DNA from: an uncultured Bacilli bacterium | GTDB lineage: Bacteria; Bacillota_I; Bacilli_A; RF39; UBA660 | Assembly (NCBI GenBank): GCA_947628635.1 | Contig: CANRAX010000031.1 | Location: forward strand, 1 to 11,406 | DNA length: 11,406 bases | Direction: 5' to 3' | In this document: piece by piece, positions 1-6,525 of the stretch | Numbering within the stretch: position 1 is the first letter of the stretch | How the letters are laid out: every line of letters begins with the position of its first letter | Notes under the pieces: model-generated | What the model was told of the DNA's origin: nothing | The model's database searches: none | What the model saw: only the letters and a program-made list of their open reading frames with translations | Made by a program: the position numbers and the translations under genes

Positions 1-50
1 CATCATTATTATAAGTAATTATTTGAATAAATGTAGAACGCCTTTACGGA

Positions 51-2690
51 CTATTTGTTCTCCTTTTCGCGTATAGCCGCTTGTGCAGCAGCAATTCTTG
101 CGATAGGTACTCTAAATGGAGAACAAGATACATAAGTTAATCCTACGTTATGGCAGAATTCTACTGATGAAGGATCTCCACCATGTTCACCACAAATACC
201 TAATTTAATATCTTTTCTTGTTTTACGTCCTAATTCAACAGCCATTTTAACAAGCTTACCTACGCCATTTTGATCTAACTTAGCAAATGGATCAGATTCA
301 TAAATCTTATTTTGATAATAAGAATCTAAGAACTTACCAGCATCATCTCTAGAAAAACCAAATGTCATTTGAGTTAAATCATTTGTTCCAAATGAGAAGA
401 ATTCAGCTTCTTCAGCTATTTCATCTGCTAAAAGAGCAGCTCTTGGAATTTCAATCATTGTACCAATATGGTAAGAAATATCTGAATTCTTTTCTTTCTT
501 AACTTGTTCAGCTACTTCAATAACTATATTCTTAACAAAGGCAAGTTCTTTCTTTTCACCAACAAGTGGAATCATTATTTCTGGTGTTATATCATAACCA
601 TCTTCTTCATGTACTTCAATAGCTGCTTCCATTAAAGCACGTGTTTGCATTTTAGCAATTTCTGGATATGTTACAGCTAAACGACAACCACGATGTCCCA
701 TCATTGGATTAAATTCATGTAATTCAGCACATTTTTGTTGTAGATGTTCAACACTTACTCCCATATCTTTAGCTAAGGCTTTTATATCATCTTCCTCAGT
801 TGGTAAAAATTCATGTAGTGGTGGATCTAAATAACGAACAGTCATTGGTAAACCTTTTAGTTCCTTATACATAGCTTTAAAGTCACCTTTTTGGAAAGGA
901 ATTAATTCATTTAAAGCTTCTTCACGAGCTTCTACCGTTTCAGAAAGGATCATTTTACGAATTTTTGGAATTCTTTCAGCGTCAAAGAACATATGCTCTG
1001 TACGGCAAAGACCAATACCTTCAGCACCTAGACGAACAGCATTTCTTGTATCTCTAGGGTTATCAGCATTAGTTCTAACTTTTAGTTTACGGAATTTATC
1101 AGCCCAATCCATAATACGTCCAAATTTTCCTGATACAGTAGCTTCTTCAGTATTAATTTCACCTTTATAAATTTTTCCTGTTGTTCCATCTAATGAGATA
1201 TAGTCTCCCTTTTTAAATGTAACTCCACCTAAAGTAAATTCTTCTTTTTCTTCATTTATTTTAATATCGCCACAACCTGATACACAGCAAGTACCCATAC
1301 CACGAGCAACAACCGCAGCATGTGATGTCATACCACCACGAACAGTTAAAATACCTTGAGCAGCAACCATTCCTTCAATATCTTCTGGAGTAGTTTCAAG
1401 TCTTACAAGAACAACTTTTTCACCTTTACCACCAATGCCTTCTTTTTTGGCTTCATCAGCAGTAAAAACAATTTTACCAGTAGCAGCTCCAGGAGATGCA
1501 GGTAATCCCTCACCTACAACTTCACCATCTTTTAGAGCCTCCTTGTTAAATGTTGGATGTAGTAGTTGATCAAGTGATTTAGCTTCAATTCTTAAAACAG
1601 CTTCTTCTTCAGTAATCATACCTTCATCAACTAAGTCACAGGCAATATTAATAGCAGCTTGAGCTGTTCTTTTACCATTTCTAGTTTGTAAGAAATATAG
1701 TTTACCTTCTTGTATTGTAAATTCCATATCTTGCATGTCACGATAATGATTTTCTAATTTAGTAGCCAATTCCATAAATTGTTTATAACAATCAGGTAAA
1801 TCTTCAGCTAATTTAGTTATTGGCTGTGGTGTACGTACTCCTGCAACAACATCTTCACCTTGAGCATTAATTAAATATTCACCATAAATTCCTTTTTCAC
1901 CAGTAGATGGATTACGTGTAAAAGCAACACCTGTACCAGAAGTATCACCCATATTACCAAAAACCATAGATTGAACGTTAACAGCTGTTCCCCAATCTCC
2001 TGGAATATCATTCATACGACGATATACAATAGCTCTTGGATTATCCCATGAACGGAATACGGCTTTAACAGCACCCATTAACTGTTCAGTAGGATTTTGT
2101 GGGAAGTCTTCCCCATTCATACTTTCTTTATAAACTTTTTTAAATTTAACAACTAATTCTTTTAAATCATCAACAGTAAGTTCCGTATCATATTTAATAT
2201 TTTTAGCTTCTTTTACCTCATCAATAATTTTTTCAAAATAAGATTTTGGTACTTCCATAACAACATCTGAATACATTTGAATAAATCTTCTATAAGAGTC
2301 ATAAGCAAATCTTGGATTACCTGTTTTTTTAGCAAAACCCTCAACAGCTTCATCATTAAGACCTAAATTAAGAATAGTATCCATCATACCAGGCATTGAA
2401 GCTCTAGCACCACTTCTTACTGATACCAATAGTGGATCATTATTGTCACCAAACTTTTTACCTTGAATTTTTTCTATTTCTTTTAAAGCAGAAAATATTT
2501 GATCTTCAATCTCTTTAGAAATAGTTTTTCCATCCTTATAGTATTCAGTACATGCTTCAGTAGTAACTGTAAATCCTTGAGGAATTGGTAAACCTAAATT
2601 AGTCATTTCTGCTAAGTTAGCACCTTTACCTCCTAAAAGGTTACGCATTTCAGCATTTCCTTCTTTAAATAAGTATACGTATTTATGCAT
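51..2690 (-). CDS. ppdK: Pyruvate, phosphate dikinase (PPDK)
   Basis: Cytosolic enzyme that reversibly converts pyruvate, ATP and phosphate to PEP, AMP and pyrophosphate; in anaerobes it can serve PPi-linked glycolysis or gluconeogenesis. The 879 residues match full-length bacterial PPDK. Three parts are visible: an N-terminal ATP-grasp domain (about 1-340, Gly-rich GGKGANLAEM at 20-29), a swivelling phosphohistidine domain with GGMTSHAAVVARGMG (phosphorylated His457), and a C-terminal PEP/pyruvate barrel (about 520-870) with Arg563, Arg619, Glu747, Asn770-Asp771 and Cys833 in GICGEHGG. These sit two residues beyond the catalytic residues known in the Clostridium symbiosum enzyme, so none is lost. 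The ATG has AGGAGG 7 nt upstream. It is monocistronic upstream (own promoter, preceded by the trxA terminator). No PPDK regulatory kinase gene and no clear terminator lie within the window. The TSHA motif and length favour PPDK over PEP synthase or PTS enzyme I. Confidence 0.98.
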   Translation of the reverse strand: MHKYVYLFKEGNAEMRNLLGGKGANLAEMTNLGLPIPQGFTVTTEACTEYYKDGKTISKEIEDQIFSALKEIEKIQGKKFGDNNDPLLVSVRSGARASMPGMMDTILNLGLNDEAVEGFAKKTGNPRFAYDSYRRFIQMYSDVVMEVPKSYFEKIIDEVKEAKNIKYDTELTVDDLKELVVKFKKVYKESMNGEDFPQNPTEQLMGAVKAVFRSWDNPRAIVYRRMNDIPGDWGTAVNVQSMVFGNMGDTSGTGVAFTRNPSTGEKGIYGEYLINAQGEDVVAGVRTPQPITKLAEDLPDCYKQFMELATKLENHYRDMQDMEFTIQEGKLYFLQTRNGKRTAQAAINIACDLVDEGMITEEEAVLRIEAKSLDQLLHPTFNKEALKDGEVVGEGLPASPGAATGKIVFTADEAKKEGIGGKGEKVVLVRLETTPEDIEGMVAAQGILTVRGGMTSHAAVVARGMGTCCVSGCGDIKINEEKEEFTLGGVTFKKGDYISLDGTTGKIYKGEINTEEATVSGKFGRIMDWADKFRKLKVRTNADNPRDTRNAVRLGAEGIGLCRTEHMFFDAERIPKIRKMILSETVEAREEALNELIPFQKGDFKAMYKELKGLPMTVRYLDPPLHEFLPTEEDDIKALAKDMGVSVEHLQQKCAELHEFNPMMGHRGCRLAVTYPEIAKMQTRALMEAAIEVHEEDGYDITPEIMIPLVGEKKELAFVKNIVIEVAEQVKKEKNSDISYHIGTMIEIPRAALLADEIAEEAEFFSFGTNDLTQMTFGFSRDDAGKFLDSYYQNKIYESDPFAKLDQNGVGKLVKMAVELGRKTRKDIKLGICGEHGGDPSSVEFCHNVGLTYVSCSPFRVPIARIAAAQAAIREKENK

Positions 2691-2719
2691 TAATATTCCT
2701 CCTCTTAAAATACAAATTT

Positions 2720-2748
2720 ATTATAACAGTTCCTAGTCTTTACGACAA
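2720..2748 (-). promoter_or_regulatory. Sigma-A-type promoter of ppdK
   Basis: Read on the minus strand, TTGTCG (plus 2743-2748, 4/6 to the -35 consensus) is followed after exactly 17 bp by a perfect TATAAT (2720-2725). A TG one base before the hexamer makes it an extended -10. Transcription would start near 2713, about 20 nt before the ppdK start codon. The -35 overlaps the T-tract of the upstream trxA terminator. Confidence 0.75.
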
Positions 2749-2779
2749 GAAAAAAAGAGAAAACTTACTAATTTTCCCT
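2747..2779 (-). terminator. Rho-independent terminator of the cvpA-trxA operon
   Basis: On the minus strand AGGGAAAA (plus 2772-2779) pairs with TTTTCTCT (plus 2756-2763), giving an 8-bp stem with one G-U pair and an 8-nt loop, followed directly by a T-rich run (plus 2747-2755 is nearly all A). It lies 25 nt beyond the trxA stop. The stem is AT-rich and of modest strength, but the U-tract is good. Confidence 0.65.
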
Positions 2780-2803
2780 AGAAATTTACATTATTTAAAA
2801 ACT

Positions 2804-3109
2804 TTATTCTACATTTAAAAACGCTATTAACTCACTTTTATTCATATAACCAATATGTTCTTTAATAATTTCTCCATCTTTTAAAAGCTTTAAATTTGGT
2901 ATGCTCATAATTCCATATTCTTTACTTAACTCAGGATGTTCATCAACATCAATAGATATAATTTTAATATCTTCTCTTTGGCTGGATAATTCAGCTAAAA
3001 TAGGTTTCAATTGTTGACATGGTCCACACCAAGTAGCATTAAAATCAACTAAAACCAATCCATCTTTTAATAAGTTTTCTAATTCATTTTTATTTTTTAA
3101 TTCAATCAT
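2804..3109 (-). CDS. trxA: Thioredoxin
   Basis: Small cytosolic thiol-disulfide oxidoreductase that reduces protein disulfides and recycles through thioredoxin reductase. The 101 residues cover a whole thioredoxin fold with no signal peptide. WCGPC is at 27-31 (Cys28 and Cys31 redox pair), the buried Asp is at 22 (VDF), and the cis-proline is Pro71 in SIPN, where most thioredoxins have Pro-Thr. The start codon overlaps the stop of the CvpA-like gene as ATGA, and its AGGAGG (plus 3114-3119) lies inside that gene, so translation is probably coupled. A terminator follows. It is clearly of the TrxA type; a dedicated partner cannot be read from the sequence. Confidence 0.96.
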   Translation of the reverse strand: MIELKNKNELENLLKDGLVLVDFNATWCGPCQQLKPILAELSSQREDIKIISIDVDEHPELSKEYGIMSIPNLKLLKDGEIIKEHIGYMNKSELIAFLNVE

Positions 3110-3792
3110 AAATCCTCCTTTAAATCACTTATATTAATATTAGTTAATTTTTTTTCTTTAATCAACTTTTTAATTGTATTTTTATTAACAATGTCATATT
3201 TTAATAGTAAATTTACTGTATAGATGTCAGCTTCTTTAGTATCTAATTTATCATCCAAATTATAAATTTCTGTAATGCAAGTTTTAACTTTTTCAGTATA
3301 TTTTGATACAATAGGTGTTTTATCTAAAATAAAAGGATATAGTTTACTATCTTTAAAGAGATTTTCTTTTTTAAATGGTAAAAGTAAAAGAATAAATATT
3401 ATTAAATAACTTGTTATAAGACAAATAATACCTCCTATTATTTTACTTGGTAATAGTAAAACAAGGGTTAAATCAACCATTTTTTCAATGATACCAGAAA
3501 TTTTAAGTAAGAAAGCATAAATACCTATTAAAAGGGAAAATATTACTATAAAACTAATAAATTGATAAATAATAATATTAAGAGATTGTACACCTTCAAG
3601 GCTATTTGTAAATTTAAAAAATGGTAAATATAAACATAAAAAATTACCAACTGGTTTCATTAGAGAAAAAGAAAGTAAAAAAACAAGTATTATGCCAATT
3701 AAAGAACTAGCTTCTTTGATAGCACCTTTTTTAAAACCAATTATAAAGCCCATAATTAATATTAAAATAATTGCTATGTCTAAAATAGACAT
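3106..3792 (-). CDS. CvpA family membrane protein
   Basis: Integral membrane protein of the CvpA (colicin V production) family, related to Bacillus subtilis YshB; its biochemical role is not established. The N-terminus is typical: a hydrophobic helix at 2-19, then GFKKGAIKEASS and a second helix at 31-45. Two more hydrophobic stretches lie near 72-96 and 115-140, giving four membrane segments. Residues 141-228 form a charged, probably cytoplasmic tail, which makes the protein longer than the usual 160-180 residues. The ATG has an 8-nt match to the anti-Shine-Dalgarno (GAGGTGAT, plus 3798-3805). It is co-transcribed with trxA and diverges from rnhC. In B. subtilis a CvpA gene also lies near rnhC, which supports the assignment. 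Family placement is firm; function is open. Confidence 0.85.
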   Translation of the reverse strand: MSILDIAIILILIMGFIIGFKKGAIKEASSLIGIILVFLLSFSLMKPVGNFLCLYLPFFKFTNSLEGVQSLNIIIYQFISFIVIFSLLIGIYAFLLKISGIIEKMVDLTLVLLLPSKIIGGIICLITSYLIIFILLLLPFKKENLFKDSKLYPFILDKTPIVSKYTEKVKTCITEIYNLDDKLDTKEADIYTVNLLLKYDIVNKNTIKKLIKEKKLTNINISDLKEDL

Positions 3793-3815
3793 TACTTATC
3801 ACCTCATTTTATTTA

Positions 3816-3845
3816 ATTATAACTTATTTAGAAGAAATATGCTAT
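3816..3845 (-). promoter_or_regulatory. Probable promoter of the cvpA-trxA operon
   Basis: A perfect TATAAT on the minus strand (plus 3816-3821) lies 24 bp upstream of the CvpA start codon. The -35 is poor: ATAGCA (plus 3840-3845) at an 18-bp spacing matches only 3/6. The putative -35 overlaps the rnhC -10. Confidence 0.5.
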
Positions 3846-3848
3846 AAT
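3840..3848 (+). promoter_or_regulatory. Extended -10 promoter of rnhC
   Basis: TGCTATAAT is a perfect extended -10 (TGnTATAAT). No good -35 is present at 16-18 bp; that position (about 3820-3825) instead overlaps the divergent cvpA -10. The predicted start, near 3855, leaves a leader of about 34 nt. Confidence 0.6.
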
Positions 3849-3872
3849 AACTTCGAAAAAGAGTTTTTACTG

Positions 3873-3878
3873 AGGAGG
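3873..3878 (+). promoter_or_regulatory. Ribosome binding site that decides the rnhC start
   Basis: A perfect AGGAGG lies 10 nt before the ATG at 3889. A nearer ATG at 3882 is only 3 nt away and out of frame with the RNase HIII reading, so 3889 is the real start in spite of the slightly long spacing. Confidence 0.7.
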
Positions 3879-3888
3879 AATATGTATT

Positions 3889-4800
3889 ATGAATGTAGTT
3901 ATTAGAGTAAATGATGAAATAAAGGAAAAAATGATTGAATATTATAAAGATAAAAGACGCAACAAAGTTATTCCTTATGTAGTTTTTCAAGCTCAAGATG
4001 AAGATACTGTTATTACTATGTATGAATCTGGTAAAGTTATGTTTCAAGGAGTTAGTGCTGATGTAGATGCTAGTATGTGGACAGTTGCACTAGAAAATAC
4101 GAAAGAAAAAAGAGAAGAAAAGAAAAAAGCAGATGTTAAATATTATGATTGTAGCAGTGTTGGTTCCGATGAAGTAGGAACAGGAGATTATTTTGGACCT
4201 ATTGTTGTGACGGCTTGTTATGTGAAAAAAGAAGATATTGCCTTTTTAGAAAAATTAGGGGTTGGTGATTCTAAAAAGATTGATGATGATAAAATTAAAA
4301 AGATTGCTCCAGAAATTGCTAAAAGAATTAAGTATCGAAGTATGATTATTACTAATAAGGAATATAATGAAAAATATAGTAAAGATGTAAATATGAATAA
4401 AATAAAAGCAATTATGCATAATAAAGTTTTATATCAATTAATTACGGAAGAAAAACCAGTTTATGATTATATTATAGTTGATGAATTTGCAAGAGAAGCA
4501 AGGTATTATGAATATTTAAATGGGATTAAAGATATTCAAAGAGATATTACTTTTATGACAAAAGCTGAAGATAAAAATTTAGCGGTGGCTTCGGCTTCAG
4601 TAATCAGTAGATATTTATTTCTAAAGGAATTTGATAAATTAAGTGATACTCTTCATATACCACTTCATAAAGGTGCTGGTAGTGAGGTTGATAAACTTGG
4701 CGAAGAGATAGTAGAAAAATTTGGTGAAGAAAAACTTAAAGAAATAGCTAAACTTAATTTTAAGAATACTGATAGAATTTTACATACTTTGATTTTCTAA
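3889..4800 (+). CDS. rnhC: Ribonuclease HIII
   Basis: Endonuclease that cuts the RNA strand of RNA-DNA hybrids, clearing R-loops and primers in the cytosol; in many Bacillota it complements RNase HII. The 303 residues match the family length. Residues 1-75 form the TBP-like N-terminal substrate-binding domain that separates HIII from HII. A Lys/Glu-rich linker (71-82) leads to the catalytic domain, which opens with GSDEVGTGDYFGP (Asp94, Glu95). A further catalytic Asp is Asp198 in IIVDEF, with an acidic residue just beyond it (Glu203 possible). KAEDKN (225-230), the SVISR segment (237-241) and HKGAGSEVD (260-268) are also family features. It is the only complete plus-strand gene here, divergent from cvpA and convergent with folA. 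RNase HII is excluded by the N-terminal domain and the DEVGTGDYFGP motif. Confidence 0.96.
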   Translation: MNVVIRVNDEIKEKMIEYYKDKRRNKVIPYVVFQAQDEDTVITMYESGKVMFQGVSADVDASMWTVALENTKEKREEKKKADVKYYDCSSVGSDEVGTGDYFGPIVVTACYVKKEDIAFLEKLGVGDSKKIDDDKIKKIAPEIAKRIKYRSMIITNKEYNEKYSKDVNMNKIKAIMHNKVLYQLITEEKPVYDYIIVDEFAREARYYEYLNGIKDIQRDITFMTKAEDKNLAVASASVISRYLFLKEFDKLSDTLHIPLHKGAGSEVDKLGEEIVEKFGEEKLKEIAKLNFKNTDRILHTLIF

Positions 4801-4801
4801 G

Positions 4802-4829
4802 AAAAAAAGTAGCTTTTCCTACTTTTTTC
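4802..4829. terminator. Bidirectional terminator between rnhC and folA
   Basis: AAAAAAGTAG (4803-4812) pairs with CTACTTTTTT (4819-4828) around a 6-nt loop, a 10-bp stem. The A-run and T-run give a U-tract in either direction, so the hairpin can end both rnhC (stop at 4800) and folA. The folA stop codon (4819-4821) lies inside the stem. Confidence 0.85.
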
Positions 4830-5304
4830 TTTTGTATAATAACCGTTTATATTTAATTTGTTTATATTCTCCATTATATAATAATTCACTAGTCCAGTCT
4901 TCTTTTTTAAAGGAAGGAAAATACACATCAGCCTCTTTAGTAGTTAAAATTTCTGTTAAATACATCTTGGAAACATAATTTAGCATTTGCTCGTATATTT
5001 GAGCTCCCCCTATTACAAAGAATTCCTCTTTAGTTGCGCTACAATATTTTAATAAAGTATTAAGATTATTAAAAATTTTAATATCTTTATCTAGATTGAT
5101 ATTTTGATGGGTTAAAACAATATGGGTTCTTTGAGGCAAGACTTTGGGCAAGGAATAATACGTATTAATGCCCTTTATAATATTTTTATTTAAAGTAATG
5201 TTTTTAAAAAATTTTAAATCTTCAGGTATGTGCCATAAAAGTTTATTATCTTTACCAAGTTCATTATTTTTTCCGATAGCGCTAATTAGATTTAGATTAT
5301 CCAT
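4819..5304 (-). CDS. folA: Dihydrofolate reductase
   Basis: Reduces dihydrofolate to tetrahydrofolate with NADPH, regenerating the cofactor that ThyA oxidises. The 161 residues are typical. Family features are ISAIG (7-11), LLWHIPEDLKFFK (22-34) with the substrate-binding acid at Asp29, LPQRTHIVLTHQ (56-67) with the folate-glutamate-binding Arg59, VIGGAQIYEQ (97-106) for the cofactor and YLTEI (115-119). Odd point: the usual GRxT motif that grips the NADPH 2'-phosphate reads G-I-N-T (45-48), and the residue before it is Lys44 instead of Met or Val. The start lies 1 nt after the thyA stop, and its weak SD (AGGA) falls in the last thyA codons, so translation is probably coupled. Its own stop lies within the shared terminator. 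Overall the family call is firm. Confidence 0.93.
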   Translation of the reverse strand: MDNLNLISAIGKNNELGKDNKLLWHIPEDLKFFKNITLNKNIIKGINTYYSLPKVLPQRTHIVLTHQNINLDKDIKIFNNLNTLLKYCSATKEEFFVIGGAQIYEQMLNYVSKMYLTEILTTKEADVYFPSFKKEDWTSELLYNGEYKQIKYKRLLYKRKK

Positions 5305-5305
5305 A

Positions 5306-6157
5306 CTATATTCCTAATTCAAAATGTAATTGAGGATTTTTTTGTTTAATTAGTTGTTTAGGATAGTCTTTAATGATTACATCATCAGGTGTAAAATCAT
5401 AAAAATTGTTTTTTTCAGGATTTAATTCGATTGTTGGGTTACAAGGAACGCTTTGTCGTTCTATTAATTCTTGAGCTTGTTTTATATGGCGGTCATATAT
5501 TTGAATATTGTTGTAAAACCAGGTAAAGCGACCAGGCGTTAAGTTTAGATGTCTTGCTACCATATATTGAAAAACTAAATATTGCATTTGATTAATACAT
5601 CCGGCTGTGGCAAAATCACTGGACCTTTGAGTTAGACACATATCTAAGTAATCAACGTTATCTTTACCATGACGAATATTCCATTGTGTTAAAAAAGCAC
5701 AAGGCTTTAAACCATGTTTTTCTTTAAAATCATCTTCTTGCCATAAAGAAATCATATGACGACGTCCATCAGGATTTTCTTTTAATCCTTTTAATAGATT
5801 AGCTGTAAGTTCATGTCTTTTAACTGTTTCGCCATAAACTGTACCAATAGTTCTATTACCTATATCCCACTCGTCCCACCAAGTAACATTATATTTATCT
5901 TTTAAAACGTCTAGATTGTTAGAACTGTCTTGATATATCCACAAAAGTTCGCCAATAGCACTTTTAATAGCAATTGGTCTTAAGGTAATCATTGGTGTTT
6001 CACCTTTTGTTAAATCATAGGTACACATTCCGTGGTTAACGCTTAAAGTATGAGCTGGTGTACCATCTGCATAATGGGGTCTAGGATTTTTATCTAAGCA
6101 GCCTTCTTCTAATATTCTTTTTAAAATTTCTTTAGTATAAATATCACCTTTTGTCAT
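5306..6157 (-). CDS. thyA: Thymidylate synthase (ThyA type)
   Basis: Methylates dUMP to dTMP using methylene-tetrahydrofolate and releases dihydrofolate. 283 residues. Visible active-site elements are the Arg pair 132-133 (GRRHMISLW), nucleophile Cys153 in KPCAFLTQW, Arg178 and Asp181 in QRSSD, Asn189, and Tyr221 in QIYDRH. The DGTPAHTLSV stretch (31-40) and the PC-x(4)-QW context resemble the B. subtilis ThyA/phage phi3T enzyme; the E. coli type has PCHAFFQF instead. The residue equivalent to E. coli His207 is Gln219, and the preceding Gly-Asp is Asn-Asn. The ATG has AGGAGG 7 nt upstream. The gene leads the thyA-folA pair from its own promoter. There is no sign of the flavin-dependent ThyX alternative. 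The essential catalytic residues are present, so I expect a working enzyme. Confidence 0.96.
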   Translation of the reverse strand: MTKGDIYTKEILKRILEEGCLDKNPRPHYADGTPAHTLSVNHGMCTYDLTKGETPMITLRPIAIKSAIGELLWIYQDSSNNLDVLKDKYNVTWWDEWDIGNRTIGTVYGETVKRHELTANLLKGLKENPDGRRHMISLWQEDDFKEKHGLKPCAFLTQWNIRHGKDNVDYLDMCLTQRSSDFATAGCINQMQYLVFQYMVARHLNLTPGRFTWFYNNIQIYDRHIKQAQELIERQSVPCNPTIELNPEKNNFYDFTPDDVIIKDYPKQLIKQKNPQLHFELGI

Positions 6158-6203
6158 TTCAATTCCTCCTTATTGACCAACCACTTTTACTTCTCTTAAT
6201 TTG

Positions 6204-6232
6204 ATTATATGAAATTTTTGCTAAAAAGAAAA
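6204..6232 (-). promoter_or_regulatory. Promoter of thyA-folA
   Basis: Perfect TATAAT on the minus strand (plus 6204-6209), 47 bp before the thyA start. At 17 bp spacing the -35 is TTTTCT (plus 6227-6232), 3/6, and it lies within the T-tract of the upstream terminator. The -10 is convincing; the -35 is weak. Confidence 0.55.
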
Positions 6233-6248
6233 GAGTTATAAAACTCTT
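6223..6248 (-). terminator. Rho-independent terminator of the 69-residue membrane protein gene
   Basis: On the minus strand AAGAGTT (plus 6242-6248) and AACTCTT (plus 6231-6237) form a 7-bp stem with a 4-nt loop, followed by TTCTTTTT (plus 6223-6230). The gene's stop codon (6247-6249) overlaps the first arm. Confidence 0.7.
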
Positions 6249-6456
6249 ACTTATTAAAATTATCAGGTAAATCATTAATAATATCTGAATCAGATTGATT
6301 GTTGCTATCATCTTTGTCAATAGTTTTGTTTATGAAAATACTGCCAAAAATAATTCCAGCAATTAGGATAACACCTAAAACTATTAAGATTATATTAATA
6401 TTTTTTGTGTTTTCTTTATTAGTTTTTTTCTTCGTATTTTTAGATCCTGTACTCAA
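6247..6456 (-). CDS. Small single-pass membrane protein of unknown function
   Basis: I do not recognise this 69-residue protein. A basic, Lys/Asn/Thr-rich N-terminus (about 1-20) precedes one strong hydrophobic segment (about 21-43, Ile/Leu/Val/Gly) and a polar, acidic Ser/Asp/Asn tail (about 47-69). The positive-inside rule predicts the N-terminus in the cytoplasm and the acidic tail outside. The start is TTG: no Met codon occurs in frame, and GAGGTGA lies 6 nt upstream. It has its own promoter and terminator between dnaJ and thyA, which argues for a real gene. The tail is too short and lacks a cleavage or lipobox Cys motif, so it is not a lipoprotein; a membrane anchor is possible. The opposite strand of this stretch is also open but has no comparable start signals. 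Confidence 0.7.
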   Translation of the reverse strand: MSTGSKNTKKKTNKENTKNINIILIVLGVILIAGIIFGSIFINKTIDKDDSNNQSDSDIINDLPDNFNK

Positions 6457-6462
6457 TGCCCC

Positions 6463-6469
6463 TCACCTC
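6463..6469 (-). promoter_or_regulatory. Ribosome binding site supporting a TTG start
   Basis: GAGGTGA on the minus strand, 6 nt before the TTG at 6456, is a 7-nt match to the anti-Shine-Dalgarno. It fixes the TTG as the start of the 69-residue protein. A GTG within it opens a frame that stops after eight codons. Confidence 0.75.
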
Positions 6470-6476
6470 TATTATG

Positions 6477-6506
6477 ATTATAAACTAGAAAGAAGCAAAT
6501 TGTAAA
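6477..6506 (-). promoter_or_regulatory. Promoter of the 69-residue membrane protein gene
   Basis: Minus-strand TTTACA (plus 6501-6506, 5/6) and a perfect TATAAT (plus 6477-6482) are 18 bp apart. The start site would be near 6470, so the ribosome binding site lies almost at the 5' end of the transcript and the leader is very short (about 14 nt). Confidence 0.7.
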
Positions 6507-6525
6507 GAAAAAAGAATTTAATTTT

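Noticed and set aside
1..50. TATAAT-like box (plus 8-13, minus strand) and two ATG codons at the left edge
   Set aside because: No acceptable -35, no ribosome binding site, and the sequence ends; no gene start or ppdK terminator can be supported.
3817..4047. Minus-strand open frame opposite the start of rnhC
   Set aside because: It overlaps the RNase HIII N-terminal domain and both divergent promoters, with no start signals.
6299..6505. Hydrophobic plus-strand open frame opposite the 69-residue protein
   Set aside because: The minus strand has a promoter, a 7-nt Shine-Dalgarno match and a terminator; this strand has none of these, and its hydrophobicity mirrors AT-rich codons.
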